Part shown: one piece after another, positions 1 to 6,025 of the stretch
Numbering within the stretch: position 1 is the first letter of the stretch
How the letters are laid out: every line of letters starts with the position of its first letter
Translations under genes and position numbers: made by a program
Assembly (NCBI GenBank): GCA_944372315.1
Contig: CALVYX010000008.1
Span: 1 to 8,671, forward strand
Length of the DNA stretch: 8,671 bases
Origin: an uncultured Bacilli bacterium
Lineage (GTDB): Bacteria; Bacillota_I; Bacilli_A; RF39; UBA660
Direction of reading: 5' to 3'
The notes under the pieces: model-generated
Seen by the model: the letters and a program-made list of their open reading frames with translations, nothing else
Database searches by the model: none
What the model was told of the DNA's origin: nothing

Positions 1-281
1 CCTAAAAACCATCGATAGGCTATATTTACTTTACATTCTTCACATGTCCTTCTCATCGAATTTATCCCGAATATTATATTTATAAAGATCAATTTAAAAA
101 GTACCACTGGCGATATACTTGGTCTTCCAATCTCGCTATATAGATCTTTTACTATTTCTTCAATAAATCTCAAATCTATACAATTATCTAATTTTCTTAC
201 CAAGTGTTCTTGTGGTACAAGCTCTTCTAATGTATTCATTATCATACAATCATTTTTATAATTTTGTTTAGTCATTGACAT
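1..281 (-). CDS. IS1182-family transposase, N-terminal part (partial at window edge)
   Basis: The reading frame is open from an ATG at 281 to the window edge, giving 93 residues with the C-terminal part missing. A second ATG two codons later (275) is also possible. The protein has the hallmarks of the DUF772 N-terminal domain of IS1182-type transposases: an opening stretch LEELVPQEHLVRKLD (residues 18-32), then GRPSISPVVLFKLIF, then FGINSMRRTCEE, ending in VNIAYRWFLG. This domain precedes the DDE catalytic domain, which lies outside the window. A weak GTGA Shine-Dalgarno-like stretch lies at 287-290. The frame has no stop or frameshift in the visible part, so the gene may be intact. It points the same way as the upstream AI-2E operon, so it is exposed to read-through from it. 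The family call is strong. Activity cannot be judged. Confidence 0.9.
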   Translation of the reverse strand, partial: MSMTKQNYKNDCMIMNTLEELVPQEHLVRKLDNCIDLRFIEEIVKDLYSEIGRPSISPVVLFKLIFINIIFGINSMRRTCEECKVNIAYRWFL

Positions 282-297
282 ATTTATCACTTACTTT

Positions 298-382
298 CTT
301 ATTGTTTTACCTATACATATTATATCATTATTCCAATAAAAAAGTAAGGTTATGTAAGCTTATAATTCGGTAAAACAATAAG
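298..382. repeat. 14-bp perfect inverted repeat flanking the transposase promoter
   Basis: Positions 298-311 (CTTATTGTTTTACC) and 369-382 (GGTAAAACAATAAG) are exact reverse complements separated by 57 bases that contain the -10 box. The proximal arm lies 17-30 bases upstream of the transposase ATG. RNA made from the element's own promoter would carry only the proximal arm. RNA entering from outside would carry both. Confidence 0.8.
319..327 (-). promoter_or_regulatory. Extended -10 promoter of the transposase gene
   Basis: On the minus strand this reads TGATATAAT, a consensus -10 hexamer (319-324) with the extended TGn motif. The -35 region is poor (TTACTT at a 17-base spacing), as expected for extended -10 promoters. 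Transcription should start near 311-312, at the very edge of the 298-311 inverted-repeat arm, about 30 bases before the transposase ATG. Confidence 0.6.
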
Positions 383-391
383 CAACCTTAC
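338..391 (-). terminator. Hairpin with U-tract at the IS outer end, terminator-like
   Basis: Reading the minus strand, GTAAGGTT (391-384) pairs with AACCTTAC (351-344). The adjacent GCTTAT (383-378) pairs with ATAAGC (363-358). This leaves a 14-base loop and a one-sided 6-base bulge. Six T residues (343-338) follow at once. This is the layout of an intrinsic terminator facing into the transposase gene. The bulge weakens it. The 378-382 segment is also used by the competing 298-311/369-382 pairing. Confidence 0.5.
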
Positions 392-417
392 AAGTTAATT
401 ATATAATATTTTTTGAC

Positions 418-458
418 AAAATAAAAGACTATTAACAAAATATATTTGTCAACAGTCT
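418..458 (-). terminator. Intrinsic terminator of the comN-rel-dtd-AI-2E operon
   Basis: On the minus strand the segment 458-426 folds into a hairpin. AGACU pairs with AGUCU at the base, followed by two G-U wobbles and a run of A-U and G-C pairs, with a short AU-rich loop near 440-444. The T-rich tail TTTATTTT (425-418) follows directly. The wobble pairs exist only in minus-strand RNA, which sets the direction. It lies about 20 bases after the stop codon of the AI-2E gene. Confidence 0.75.
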
Positions 459-460
459 GA

Positions 461-476
461 GTAACCATAAGGTTAC
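461..476. repeat. Small perfect hairpin abutting the AI-2E stop codon
   Basis: GTAACC (461-466) and GGTTAC (471-476) form a 6-bp stem with a 4-base loop, immediately after the stop codon at 477-479. It has no U-tract of its own and stands just before the 418-458 terminator. It may protect the 3' end of the mRNA or assist termination. Confidence 0.5.
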
Positions 477-1550
477 TTAACTTCGTTTTGTTCTTTTACT
501 TACTTTTATATCATCAATTTTATCTTTAATATCTTCTTTATAAAAGTGATAAGTTCTTCTAATAATTATATATGCTGGTAATGCAATTAGAATTCCTATA
601 AATCCTAATAAAACTCCACCGACAAAAACCGCAAATATCGTCCAAAGAGGACTTATATTATTAGTCTTACCATATACACGAGGTGAAATTACATAACTAT
701 CTAAATTAGGACAGATGATACATATAACTAAAGTAGCAATAAATACAGGAGTTGATACTACACTAGCTAGGATAACCGCAATAATATTAGTAATTAAACC
801 TCCAAAATAAGGTACTACTGTAGTAACACTAGCTAATATTCCTAATAACAACCAGTTAGGATGTCCTACTACCCAAAATAAGAAGCAATACTCAAATAAT
901 TGAATTACCATAAATATTACTAATCCTTGTAAATATTGACCTAAATCTTTATCTAACGCTTTCACATAACTAAAACTTTTATTGCTTTTACTCTTTAACA
1001 TTCTCTTAACATTAGCTCTTATTTCATCCATTCCTGCTAAAAAGTAAATGGATACAATATACACAATAATAAACTTAGTAATGAAATCCACTGATTTACC
1101 TACGAAACTAATCGTTCCACTGGATAAATACTTCCCAATACCAGATATGATATCATTTAGTATTCCCATGACCGAGTCTTCAAAACCACCTAAATCTAGA
1201 GCAAATTTATTCGATAAGTCAGACATTACTTCAGCAATTAATCTAGATAAAGTAATCAATTGATCATATACTAGTGGAACAGTAACCGCAACAAGTCCAA
1301 AGATAAAAAATGATCCTAAGACAACAACTAGTGTTACTGCTAAACTTTTTCTTACTCCTTTATTTTGTAATTTTCTTACTAAAGGATATAAAGCATACGC
1401 AATAGCGAAAGAAATAGCAAACGGTAAAATAATAGTTATAATCTTACCAAAAATACTTCCCCACCAACTATTAGTATTAATAGCAATATATACGATAACT
1501 AATAAGATCAAAAAATTGAGTAATTTAAAATTTAACTTATCTTTAAACAT
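477..1550 (-). CDS. AI-2E family (PerM/YtvI-like) membrane transport protein
   Basis: A 357-residue polytopic membrane protein of the AI-2E/PerM/YtvI superfamily. Members include exporters or permeases of small molecules and ions. The substrate here is unknown, and the family name does not prove transport of autoinducer-2. There are hydrophobic segments near residues 10-25, 36-57, 71-93 and 155-172. A large second half contains the family landmarks VPYFGG (246-251) and ISPRVYGK (288-295), then a glycine-rich membrane segment ending in LIALPAY (about 301-327). The tail is highly charged (KEDIKDKIDDIKVSKRTKRS). I start it at the ATG at 1550, not at the in-frame GTG at 1559. That GTG is part of the GAGGGTGA Shine-Dalgarno sequence, which sits 5 bases before the ATG. 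It follows dtd by 13 bases and is the last gene of the operon. Confidence 0.88.
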   Translation of the reverse strand: MFKDKLNFKLLNFLILLVIVYIAINTNSWWGSIFGKIITIILPFAISFAIAYALYPLVRKLQNKGVRKSLAVTLVVVLGSFFIFGLVAVTVPLVYDQLITLSRLIAEVMSDLSNKFALDLGGFEDSVMGILNDIISGIGKYLSSGTISFVGKSVDFITKFIIVYIVSIYFLAGMDEIRANVKRMLKSKSNKSFSYVKALDKDLGQYLQGLVIFMVIQLFEYCFLFWVVGHPNWLLLGILASVTTVVPYFGGLITNIIAVILASVVSTPVFIATLVICIICPNLDSYVISPRVYGKTNNISPLWTIFAVFVGGVLLGFIGILIALPAYIIIRRTYHFYKEDIKDKIDDIKVSKRTKRS

Positions 1551-1563
1551 AAATGTCACCCTC

Positions 1564-1998
1564 TTATTTTTCTAAAAGTATTGTAATAGGTCCATCGTTT
1601 ATTAAACTAACTTCCATCTCAGCACCAAAAACACCCGTCTCCGTAGGAATAACTTTATTTAGTTGGTCATTAAAATAGTCATATAGCCTAATCGCTTCAT
1701 TTCCATTTAAAGCTTTAATATAACTAGGACGATTACCTTTACTAGCATCGCCATATAGAGTAAATTGAGAAACTGACAAAATAGACGCATTAATATCTTT
1801 ACTACTTAAATTCATTACACCATTATTATCATCAAAAATTCTTAAGTTTATAACTTTATTTACCATATAGTCTATTTTTTCATAAGTATCATCATGAGTA
1901 AATCCTACTAATAATAAAAGTCCTTGTTTCGTACTACCTACTATTTTTCCATCTACTTTAACACTTGCTTCTTTTACTCTTTGCACTACTACTCTCAT
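1564..1998 (-). CDS. dtd: D-aminoacyl-tRNA deacylase (DTD)
   Basis: A cytoplasmic enzyme that hydrolyses D-aminoacyl-tRNAs, as well as glycine mischarged on tRNA-Ala, and so keeps D-amino acids out of translation. The 144 residues match the usual family length (about 145). The two active-site signatures are present: SQFT at 77-80, in the stretch SVSQFTLYGD, and the Gly-cisPro motif in NDGPIT (G136, P137). TGVFGAEM at 121-128 is also typical. The start ATG overlaps the rel stop codon as ATGA (1995-1998), so translation is probably coupled. A GAGG ribosome site lies 8-9 bases upstream, inside rel. The rel-dtd pairing is classic in Bacillota. The product call is certain by motif and context. Confidence 0.97.
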   Translation of the reverse strand: MRVVVQRVKEASVKVDGKIVGSTKQGLLLLVGFTHDDTYEKIDYMVNKVINLRIFDDNNGVMNLSSKDINASILSVSQFTLYGDASKGNRPSYIKALNGNEAIRLYDYFNDQLNKVIPTETGVFGAEMEVSLINDGPITILLEK

Positions 1999-4145
1999 CT
2001 TATAAACCTCATAACACTATCAATATATGTTAAATTATTTAAATCACGAATAAAATTGTTCAAATGTTCTAAACTATTTACCCATATATTTAATTCATAT
2101 AATATATCATCTATTTTATTAATTGTTTTCATACTATCGATACTTATATTACTAATAGTAGCTTTTTGCATGATTTCTAATAATGCTTTATCATATGGTT
2201 TTGAATAGATCATAATGGTAGCTAAATATTTATTATTAATGGTACTATTCCAACTAACATCAACTATTCTCTCTTCTAAATTATATACATTAGGACAAGT
2301 TTTACGATGAATACTTATACCATTCCCTTTTGTTATATATCCTATGATCTCATCTCCTGGTAATGGATTACAGCAGTTAGCTAAATTAACTTTAATATTA
2401 TCAATTCCTTCTACAATGATATCCGCATCTGTATTTTTAGGAATTGGTTTTAATTTAATATCATTTATCTCTTCTTCTTCTTTCTCAATAATATTGACTA
2501 TATAATTAGGACTATATTTATTATTTCCTACTACTAAATATAAATCATCAATACTATCCTCTTTGATATCTTCTAAAATTGTTTTTAAATTTTCATCCGT
2601 AAAGAAATCTTGAAAAGATAATTTTCTTTTTCTTAATTCTTTTTCTAATGCTTCTTTACCACGTTCAATATATATTTCTTTCTCACTTTTAGAGAAAAAA
2701 CTTCTTATTTTATTTTTTGCCTGAGTAGTTCTTGCTATTTTTAACCATTCTTTAGATGGCCCTGGAGAATTTTTATTCGTATTTATTTTTACGATATCGT
2801 TATCTTTTAATTCATAATCCAATGGAACAATATTATTATTAACAATCGCTCCTACCATAGTTTCTCCAATTCTGGTATGAATACGATAAGCAAAGTCAAT
2901 AGGAGTGGAACCCTTAGGTAGTTCAAAAATATCTCCTTTAGGTGAAAAAACATAAATATTATCATTTAATACTTCGTTTTTAACACTATTTACAAAATCT
3001 TCACTACTCATCTTATCTTCATTAAGTTCAATAATAGCTTTAAAAAATTGTAATTTAGCTTCCGTAGAATTTTGACTTTGCTTTGTTAAATCTTTATGTT
3101 CTTTATAAGCCCAGTGTGATGCTACTCCATTTTCTGCTATTTCATCCATAGCATATGTTCTAATTTGGATCTCAAATAAATATCCATCAATTCCAAAAAC
3201 TGTCGTATGAAGGGATTGATATCCATTAGCTTTAGGCATAGCTATATAATCTTTAAAACGTTTAGGAATAGGCTTGTATTTAGAATGAATAAGTCCAATG
3301 ATCGTATAACATTCTTGTTCTGTCTCAACTAATACTCTTAATGCTAATAAATCATAAATATCACTAAACTTACGTCCTTTCTCTAATTTCTTATAAATAC
3401 TATAAATACTTTTACTACGTCCTTTTATTTCATGTTTGATATTATGTTCCGTTAAAATATTACTAACAGAGGTTAACATTTCTGCTACCACATTATCGCG
3501 TTCTAGTTTGGTATTATTTAATTTTTCAGCAATATCATAAAAAACATCAGGTTTTAAATAACGAAGCGATAAATCTTCTAATTCACTTTTGATCTTATGA
3601 ATACCTAAATGATGTGCAATTGGCGCTAAAATTTCTAATGTTTCTTTGGCTTTTGCTTTTCTTCTATCTTCAGGTAAAGCCCATAAAGTTCTCATATTAT
3701 GTAGGCGATCCGCTAATTTAATAATAATAACTCTAACATCTTCGCTCATTCCTACAATTATTTTTTTATAATACTCTATTAAAGCCTCATTCTCTGTTGA
3801 AAAATGAATTCTTGAAATTTTACTAACTCCATAAACTAAATTAGTAATCTCTCGTCCAAATTCTTCTTCTAATTCTTGTTTCGTAGTATCTGTATCTTCT
3901 AAAACGTCGTGTAATAGTCCTGCACATATAGTTTGTGTATCGGCATAAACACTAGTTAATATTACTGAAGTTGCAAGTGGGTGATTGATATATTCTTCAC
4001 CACTTATTCTATATTGACCATCATGTTTATCTTTAGCATACAAATAACTTTTATTAATTAATTCAATATCATTTGGATCAGTGATATATGCTTTTACTTT
4101 TTCCATTAAATCTTCAATTGTATAAGTCTTTTTTCCTTTAGTCAT
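1995..4145 (-). CDS. rel: Bifunctional (p)ppGpp synthetase/hydrolase Rel
   Basis: Master enzyme of the stringent response. It makes (p)ppGpp from ATP and GTP/GDP and also degrades it. The 716 residues have the full long-RSH layout. The N-terminal HD hydrolase domain is intact: H55, H79-D80 in LLHDVLEDT with E83/D84, and D146 in LADRLHN. The synthetase domain spans about 235-350, with KGRSKSIYSIYKK and YIAMPKANGYQSLHTT. The RFKD motif at 296-299 is the RxKD form typical of bifunctional Rel, not the ExDD form of synthesis-only RelA. Then come the TGS domain (about 395-455, DNIYVFSPKGDIFELPKGST), the zinc-finger/CC domain (NCCNPLPGDEIIGY 590-603, with H613 and C617) and a C-terminal ACT domain (about 635-716). 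A GGAGG ribosome site lies 4 bases before the ATG. It starts 11 bases after comN and overlaps dtd by 4 bases. Both activities are predicted to be functional. Confidence 0.98.
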   Translation of the reverse strand: MTKGKKTYTIEDLMEKVKAYITDPNDIELINKSYLYAKDKHDGQYRISGEEYINHPLATSVILTSVYADTQTICAGLLHDVLEDTDTTKQELEEEFGREITNLVYGVSKISRIHFSTENEALIEYYKKIIVGMSEDVRVIIIKLADRLHNMRTLWALPEDRRKAKAKETLEILAPIAHHLGIHKIKSELEDLSLRYLKPDVFYDIAEKLNNTKLERDNVVAEMLTSVSNILTEHNIKHEIKGRSKSIYSIYKKLEKGRKFSDIYDLLALRVLVETEQECYTIIGLIHSKYKPIPKRFKDYIAMPKANGYQSLHTTVFGIDGYLFEIQIRTYAMDEIAENGVASHWAYKEHKDLTKQSQNSTEAKLQFFKAIIELNEDKMSSEDFVNSVKNEVLNDNIYVFSPKGDIFELPKGSTPIDFAYRIHTRIGETMVGAIVNNNIVPLDYELKDNDIVKINTNKNSPGPSKEWLKIARTTQAKNKIRSFFSKSEKEIYIERGKEALEKELRKRKLSFQDFFTDENLKTILEDIKEDSIDDLYLVVGNNKYSPNYIVNIIEKEEEEINDIKLKPIPKNTDADIIVEGIDNIKVNLANCCNPLPGDEIIGYITKGNGISIHRKTCPNVYNLEERIVDVSWNSTINNKYLATIMIYSKPYDKALLEIMQKATISNISIDSMKTINKIDDILYELNIWVNSLEHLNNFIRDLNNLTYIDSVMRFIR

Positions 4146-4156
4146 AAATCCTCCAT

Positions 4157-4441
4157 CTAAGTAAGATTAATGTTATCAAAATTAATATCTCTTTTAAAAT
4201 CTTTCATTTTATTTATAACGTAATCTTCTATTTCTTTATTATCAGTATTTAAAATATCATCCACTATATTAAATAATTCAAGGCCATTACCCTTTTTCCA
4301 TTTAGATTCAATTAAATAATTCCAAATGTCTTCTTCTTTCACATAATGAATACCGCATCGCCTAAATTCTCTTTTTTTACTAGTTAAAGCTGGTCTTACA
4401 CGTTTATATAATTCTTCAATTGAATTAAATTGTAGTTCCAT
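4157..4441 (-). CDS. comN: ComN-like post-transcriptional regulator
   Basis: A small 94-residue soluble protein rich in charged residues, with no membrane segment. The body LYKRVRPALTSKKREF (11-26), GIHYVKEEDIWNYLIESKWK (30-49) and LELFNIVDDILNTD (54-67) matches what I know of the post-transcriptional regulator family of Bacillus subtilis ComN (YrzD). ComN acts on comE operon mRNA and associates with DivIVA at the septum and poles. That role may not carry over here, since no competence genes are visible. In B. subtilis the gene also lies in the wider rel neighbourhood, which supports the call. It is the first gene of this operon, with its own promoter upstream and a GGAG ribosome site 8 bases before the ATG. 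rel follows after 15 bases. Confidence 0.78.
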   Translation of the reverse strand: MELQFNSIEELYKRVRPALTSKKREFRRCGIHYVKEEDIWNYLIESKWKKGNGLELFNIVDDILNTDNKEIEDYVINKMKDFKRDINFDNINLT

Positions 4442-4463
4442 TATATCAACTCCATATAATATT

Positions 4464-4492
4464 ATTATAGCTTAATTATTGGTATAAAGAAA
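4464..4492 (-). promoter_or_regulatory. Probable promoter of the comN-rel-dtd-AI-2E operon
   Basis: The minus strand reads a perfect TATAAT at 4469-4464. At a 17-base spacing a weak -35 (TTTCTT, 4492-4487) lies in the U-tract region of the murC terminator. The start of transcription would fall about 15-20 bases before the comN ATG, so no leader riboswitch can fit. The consensus -10 and the position between a terminator and the first gene are the support. Confidence 0.5.
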
Positions 4493-4516
4493 GTAAAAAG
4501 AGACTTATTTAAGTCT
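4488..4516 (-). terminator. Intrinsic terminator of murC, overlapping its stop codon
   Basis: AAGTCT (4511-4516) and AGACTT (4501-4506) form a perfect 6-bp stem with a 4-base loop. On the minus strand it is followed by CTTTTTACTTTCTTT. The stem takes in the last two bases of the murC stop codon (TAG, 4517-4515). The stem is short and low in GC, so termination may be partial and some murC transcription may run on into comN. Confidence 0.6.
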
Positions 4517-5822
4517 ACTTCCTATTTTTTAATAACTCTTTATATTTATCTAAAATTACATAAATATTAGTACAACTCATAAAACACATAACACTATTCT
4601 TATGAGTTAACAATTTATCTACTGTCTCGAGACTTACCTTCTCACTATTAGGAATTTGCTTTATTAAATTGTCTGATGAGACATTAGGATAATCCTCTTC
4701 CCGTTCTCTATCACAATGAATATCCATAATATATGCTTTATCTGCGTCTTTTAAAACCTCGACAAATTCATCCATTAAAGCTTCTGTTCTAGAATATGTA
4801 TTAGGTAGAAAAATAGCAACGATTTCTTTACCAGGATACTTTTGTCTTGCCGCCTCAAGCGTTACTTTAATCTCTGTTGGGTGATGAGCATAATCATCAA
4901 TTGTTACAATATCTCCAAATACTTCCTCTTTAAACCTGCGTTTTGCCCCTTGAAAGTTTTTCATATAACGATGAATATCTTCTCTAGTAATTCCATAGTG
5001 ATTACAAACAATAATACTAGCTAAAGCATTTAAAATCATATGGCGCCCATATAAAGGAAGTTCAAAATGATAATAAAATTCTCCGTTCATATAAACATCA
5101 AATGTGCTTCCTTCTTTAGTTAGTTCTACATTTTTGGCAATGACATCATTATCATCATTAAACCCATAATAAATAGTTTTCTTATCAAATTTAATTTTTC
5201 TTATATTCTTGTCATCACCACAAGCTATAACAAAGTTTGACTTATTACCAAATAATTCAAAAGTATCAATAATATCTTCTAATCCGTTATAGCATTCTAC
5301 ATGATCAAGTTCAATATTAGTAATAATAGCAATACTTGGATGATATGCTAAAAAGTGTTTGTTATACTCATCAGACTCAATTACAAATATTTTATTATCT
5401 TTATTAGCATGTCCTGTTCCATCTCCTACAAAGTAATTACATCCTATCGTATTATTAATAATATTGCTAATCAACATACTAGTAGTAGTTTTACCATGAG
5501 TACCACTTACACCTACCGTATCAAACATTTTTGTGATATCGCCTAAAACTTCATTGTAATTTTTTATAGTAAGACCTAATTCTTTCACTCTTTTAATTTC
5601 TTTATGACTAGGACTAAAAGCTTTAGAATAAGTTACAATTGTATCTTCATCTAAAGGATGCTCCTCATAATAAATTGGGATTCTTCGTTCATTTAATCCT
5701 TCCATTGTAAACTTATATTCCCTAGCATCATCATAACCTTCTACTTCGTTACCTAAATCATACAAAATATTAGCTAGAGTACTCATTCCAGCCCCTTTAA
5801 TTCCTATACAATAATATTTCAT
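4515..5822 (-). CDS. murC: UDP-N-acetylmuramate--L-alanine ligase MurC
   Basis: Cytoplasmic ATP-dependent ligase that adds L-Ala to UDP-MurNAc, the first amino acid of the peptidoglycan stem peptide. The 435 residues match the family length. The N-terminal Rossmann-like domain begins YCIGIKGAGMSTLANIL (4-20). The central domain has the P-loop GVSGTHGKTTT (104-114), the GDGTG stretch (133-137), ESDEYNKHF (149-157), TNIELDH (168-174) and the HMILNALA motif (261-268). The C-terminal domain carries IDDYAHHPTEI (308-318). Two usually conserved C-terminal spots differ: QPHTxSRT reads LPNTYSRT (339-346), and the late GAGD reads SCTN (416-419). These may be lineage features, and the rest of the active site looks intact. 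A GGAGG site lies 5 bases before the ATG. It is probably a monocistronic unit, ending at its own terminator. Confidence 0.93.
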   Translation of the reverse strand: MKYYCIGIKGAGMSTLANILYDLGNEVEGYDDAREYKFTMEGLNERRIPIYYEEHPLDEDTIVTYSKAFSPSHKEIKRVKELGLTIKNYNEVLGDITKMFDTVGVSGTHGKTTTSMLISNIINNTIGCNYFVGDGTGHANKDNKIFVIESDEYNKHFLAYHPSIAIITNIELDHVECYNGLEDIIDTFELFGNKSNFVIACGDDKNIRKIKFDKKTIYYGFNDDNDVIAKNVELTKEGSTFDVYMNGEFYYHFELPLYGRHMILNALASIIVCNHYGITREDIHRYMKNFQGAKRRFKEEVFGDIVTIDDYAHHPTEIKVTLEAARQKYPGKEIVAIFLPNTYSRTEALMDEFVEVLKDADKAYIMDIHCDREREEDYPNVSSDNLIKQIPNSEKVSLETVDKLLTHKNSVMCFMSCTNIYVILDKYKELLKNRK

Positions 5823-5883
5823 ACACCCTCCATAATAATTTATTAAATTAAAGTTAAATTAATTCACTCTCATTCATATTAAA

Positions 5884-5900
5884 ATTATATTCTAATTATA
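5884..5900 (-). promoter_or_regulatory. Candidate -10 boxes for murC
   Basis: Two perfect TATAAT hexamers occur on the minus strand, at 5889-5884 and 5900-5895, about 60-75 bases upstream of the murC ATG. Neither has a good -35 box at 16-18 bases nor a TGn extension, and the region is so AT-rich that one could arise by chance. No other promoter candidate for murC is better. Confidence 0.35.
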
Positions 5901-5960
5901 CTAAATTTTATAATAAAATAAAACTATTTTACATATTATTCATTTTGTTAATTAAAACCT

Positions 5961-5989
5961 TTTTGTTTAGTTGACACAACTAAACGAAA
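5961..5989. promoter_or_regulatory. Palindromic operator over the -35 box
   Basis: GTTTAGTTG (5965-5973) and CAACTAAAC (5977-5985) are perfect 9-bp arms around a 3-base centre. Symmetry continues to 5961-5989 with one mismatched pair (12 of 13 positions per arm). The -35 hexamer lies in the second half of the palindrome's core. No T-tract follows on either strand, so it is not a terminator. Size and symmetry suit a dimeric helix-turn-helix repressor (for example MarR-like). The regulator is not in the window, and its family is a guess. Confidence 0.7.
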
Positions 5990-5999
5990 GCTTTACAAT
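5971..5999 (+). promoter_or_regulatory. Strong sigma-A-type promoter of the CPBP/phosphoesterase operon
   Basis: A perfect TTGACA -35 (5971-5976), an ideal 17-base spacer and a TACAAT -10 (5994-5999) lie in line with the CPBP gene. The start site should be near 6006, leaving a leader of only about 20 bases with GAGGTGA (6016-6022) just before the ATG. It is the best-formed promoter in the window, and it is covered by a palindrome that suggests repression. Confidence 0.8.
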
Positions 6000-6025
6000 T
6001 AAAATAGATAATTACGAGGTGAAAC

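Larger units (their letters stand above)
1..391 (-). mobile_element. Outer (transposase 5') end of an IS1182-like insertion sequence, truncated by window edge
   Basis: The element consists of the transposase start, its promoter and a set of inverted repeats upstream, up to about position 391. I place the outer boundary near 391 because the repeats that belong together (344-351 with 384-391, and 298-311 with 369-382) end there. Beyond it lies the terminator of the neighbouring operon. The exact tip and any target duplication cannot be seen, because the other end lies outside the window. The family follows from the encoded protein. The boundary is an inference. Confidence 0.6.

Noticed and set aside
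413..442. Plus-strand TTGACA at 413-418 as a promoter
   Set aside because: No acceptable -10 lies 16-18 bases downstream (the region reads CAAAAT-like). No plus-strand gene follows, and the site lies within the tail of the minus-strand terminator.
1048..1263. Plus-strand 71-codon open frame inside the AI-2E gene
   Set aside because: It is antisense to a well-supported membrane protein gene, has no ribosome site and no recognisable product.
1924..2208. Plus-strand 94-codon frame across the dtd/rel junction
   Set aside because: It runs antisense to two certain genes, and its hydrophobic, low-complexity content follows from the reverse complement of AT-rich codons. It has no promoter or ribosome site.
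4842..5546. Two short plus-strand frames inside murC
   Set aside because: They are shadows on the opposite strand of murC, with no ribosome sites and no family resemblance.
5965..5985. The palindrome at 5965-5985 as a transcription terminator
   Set aside because: Neither strand has a T-run after the stem, and the sequence lies across a consensus promoter, so an operator is the better reading.
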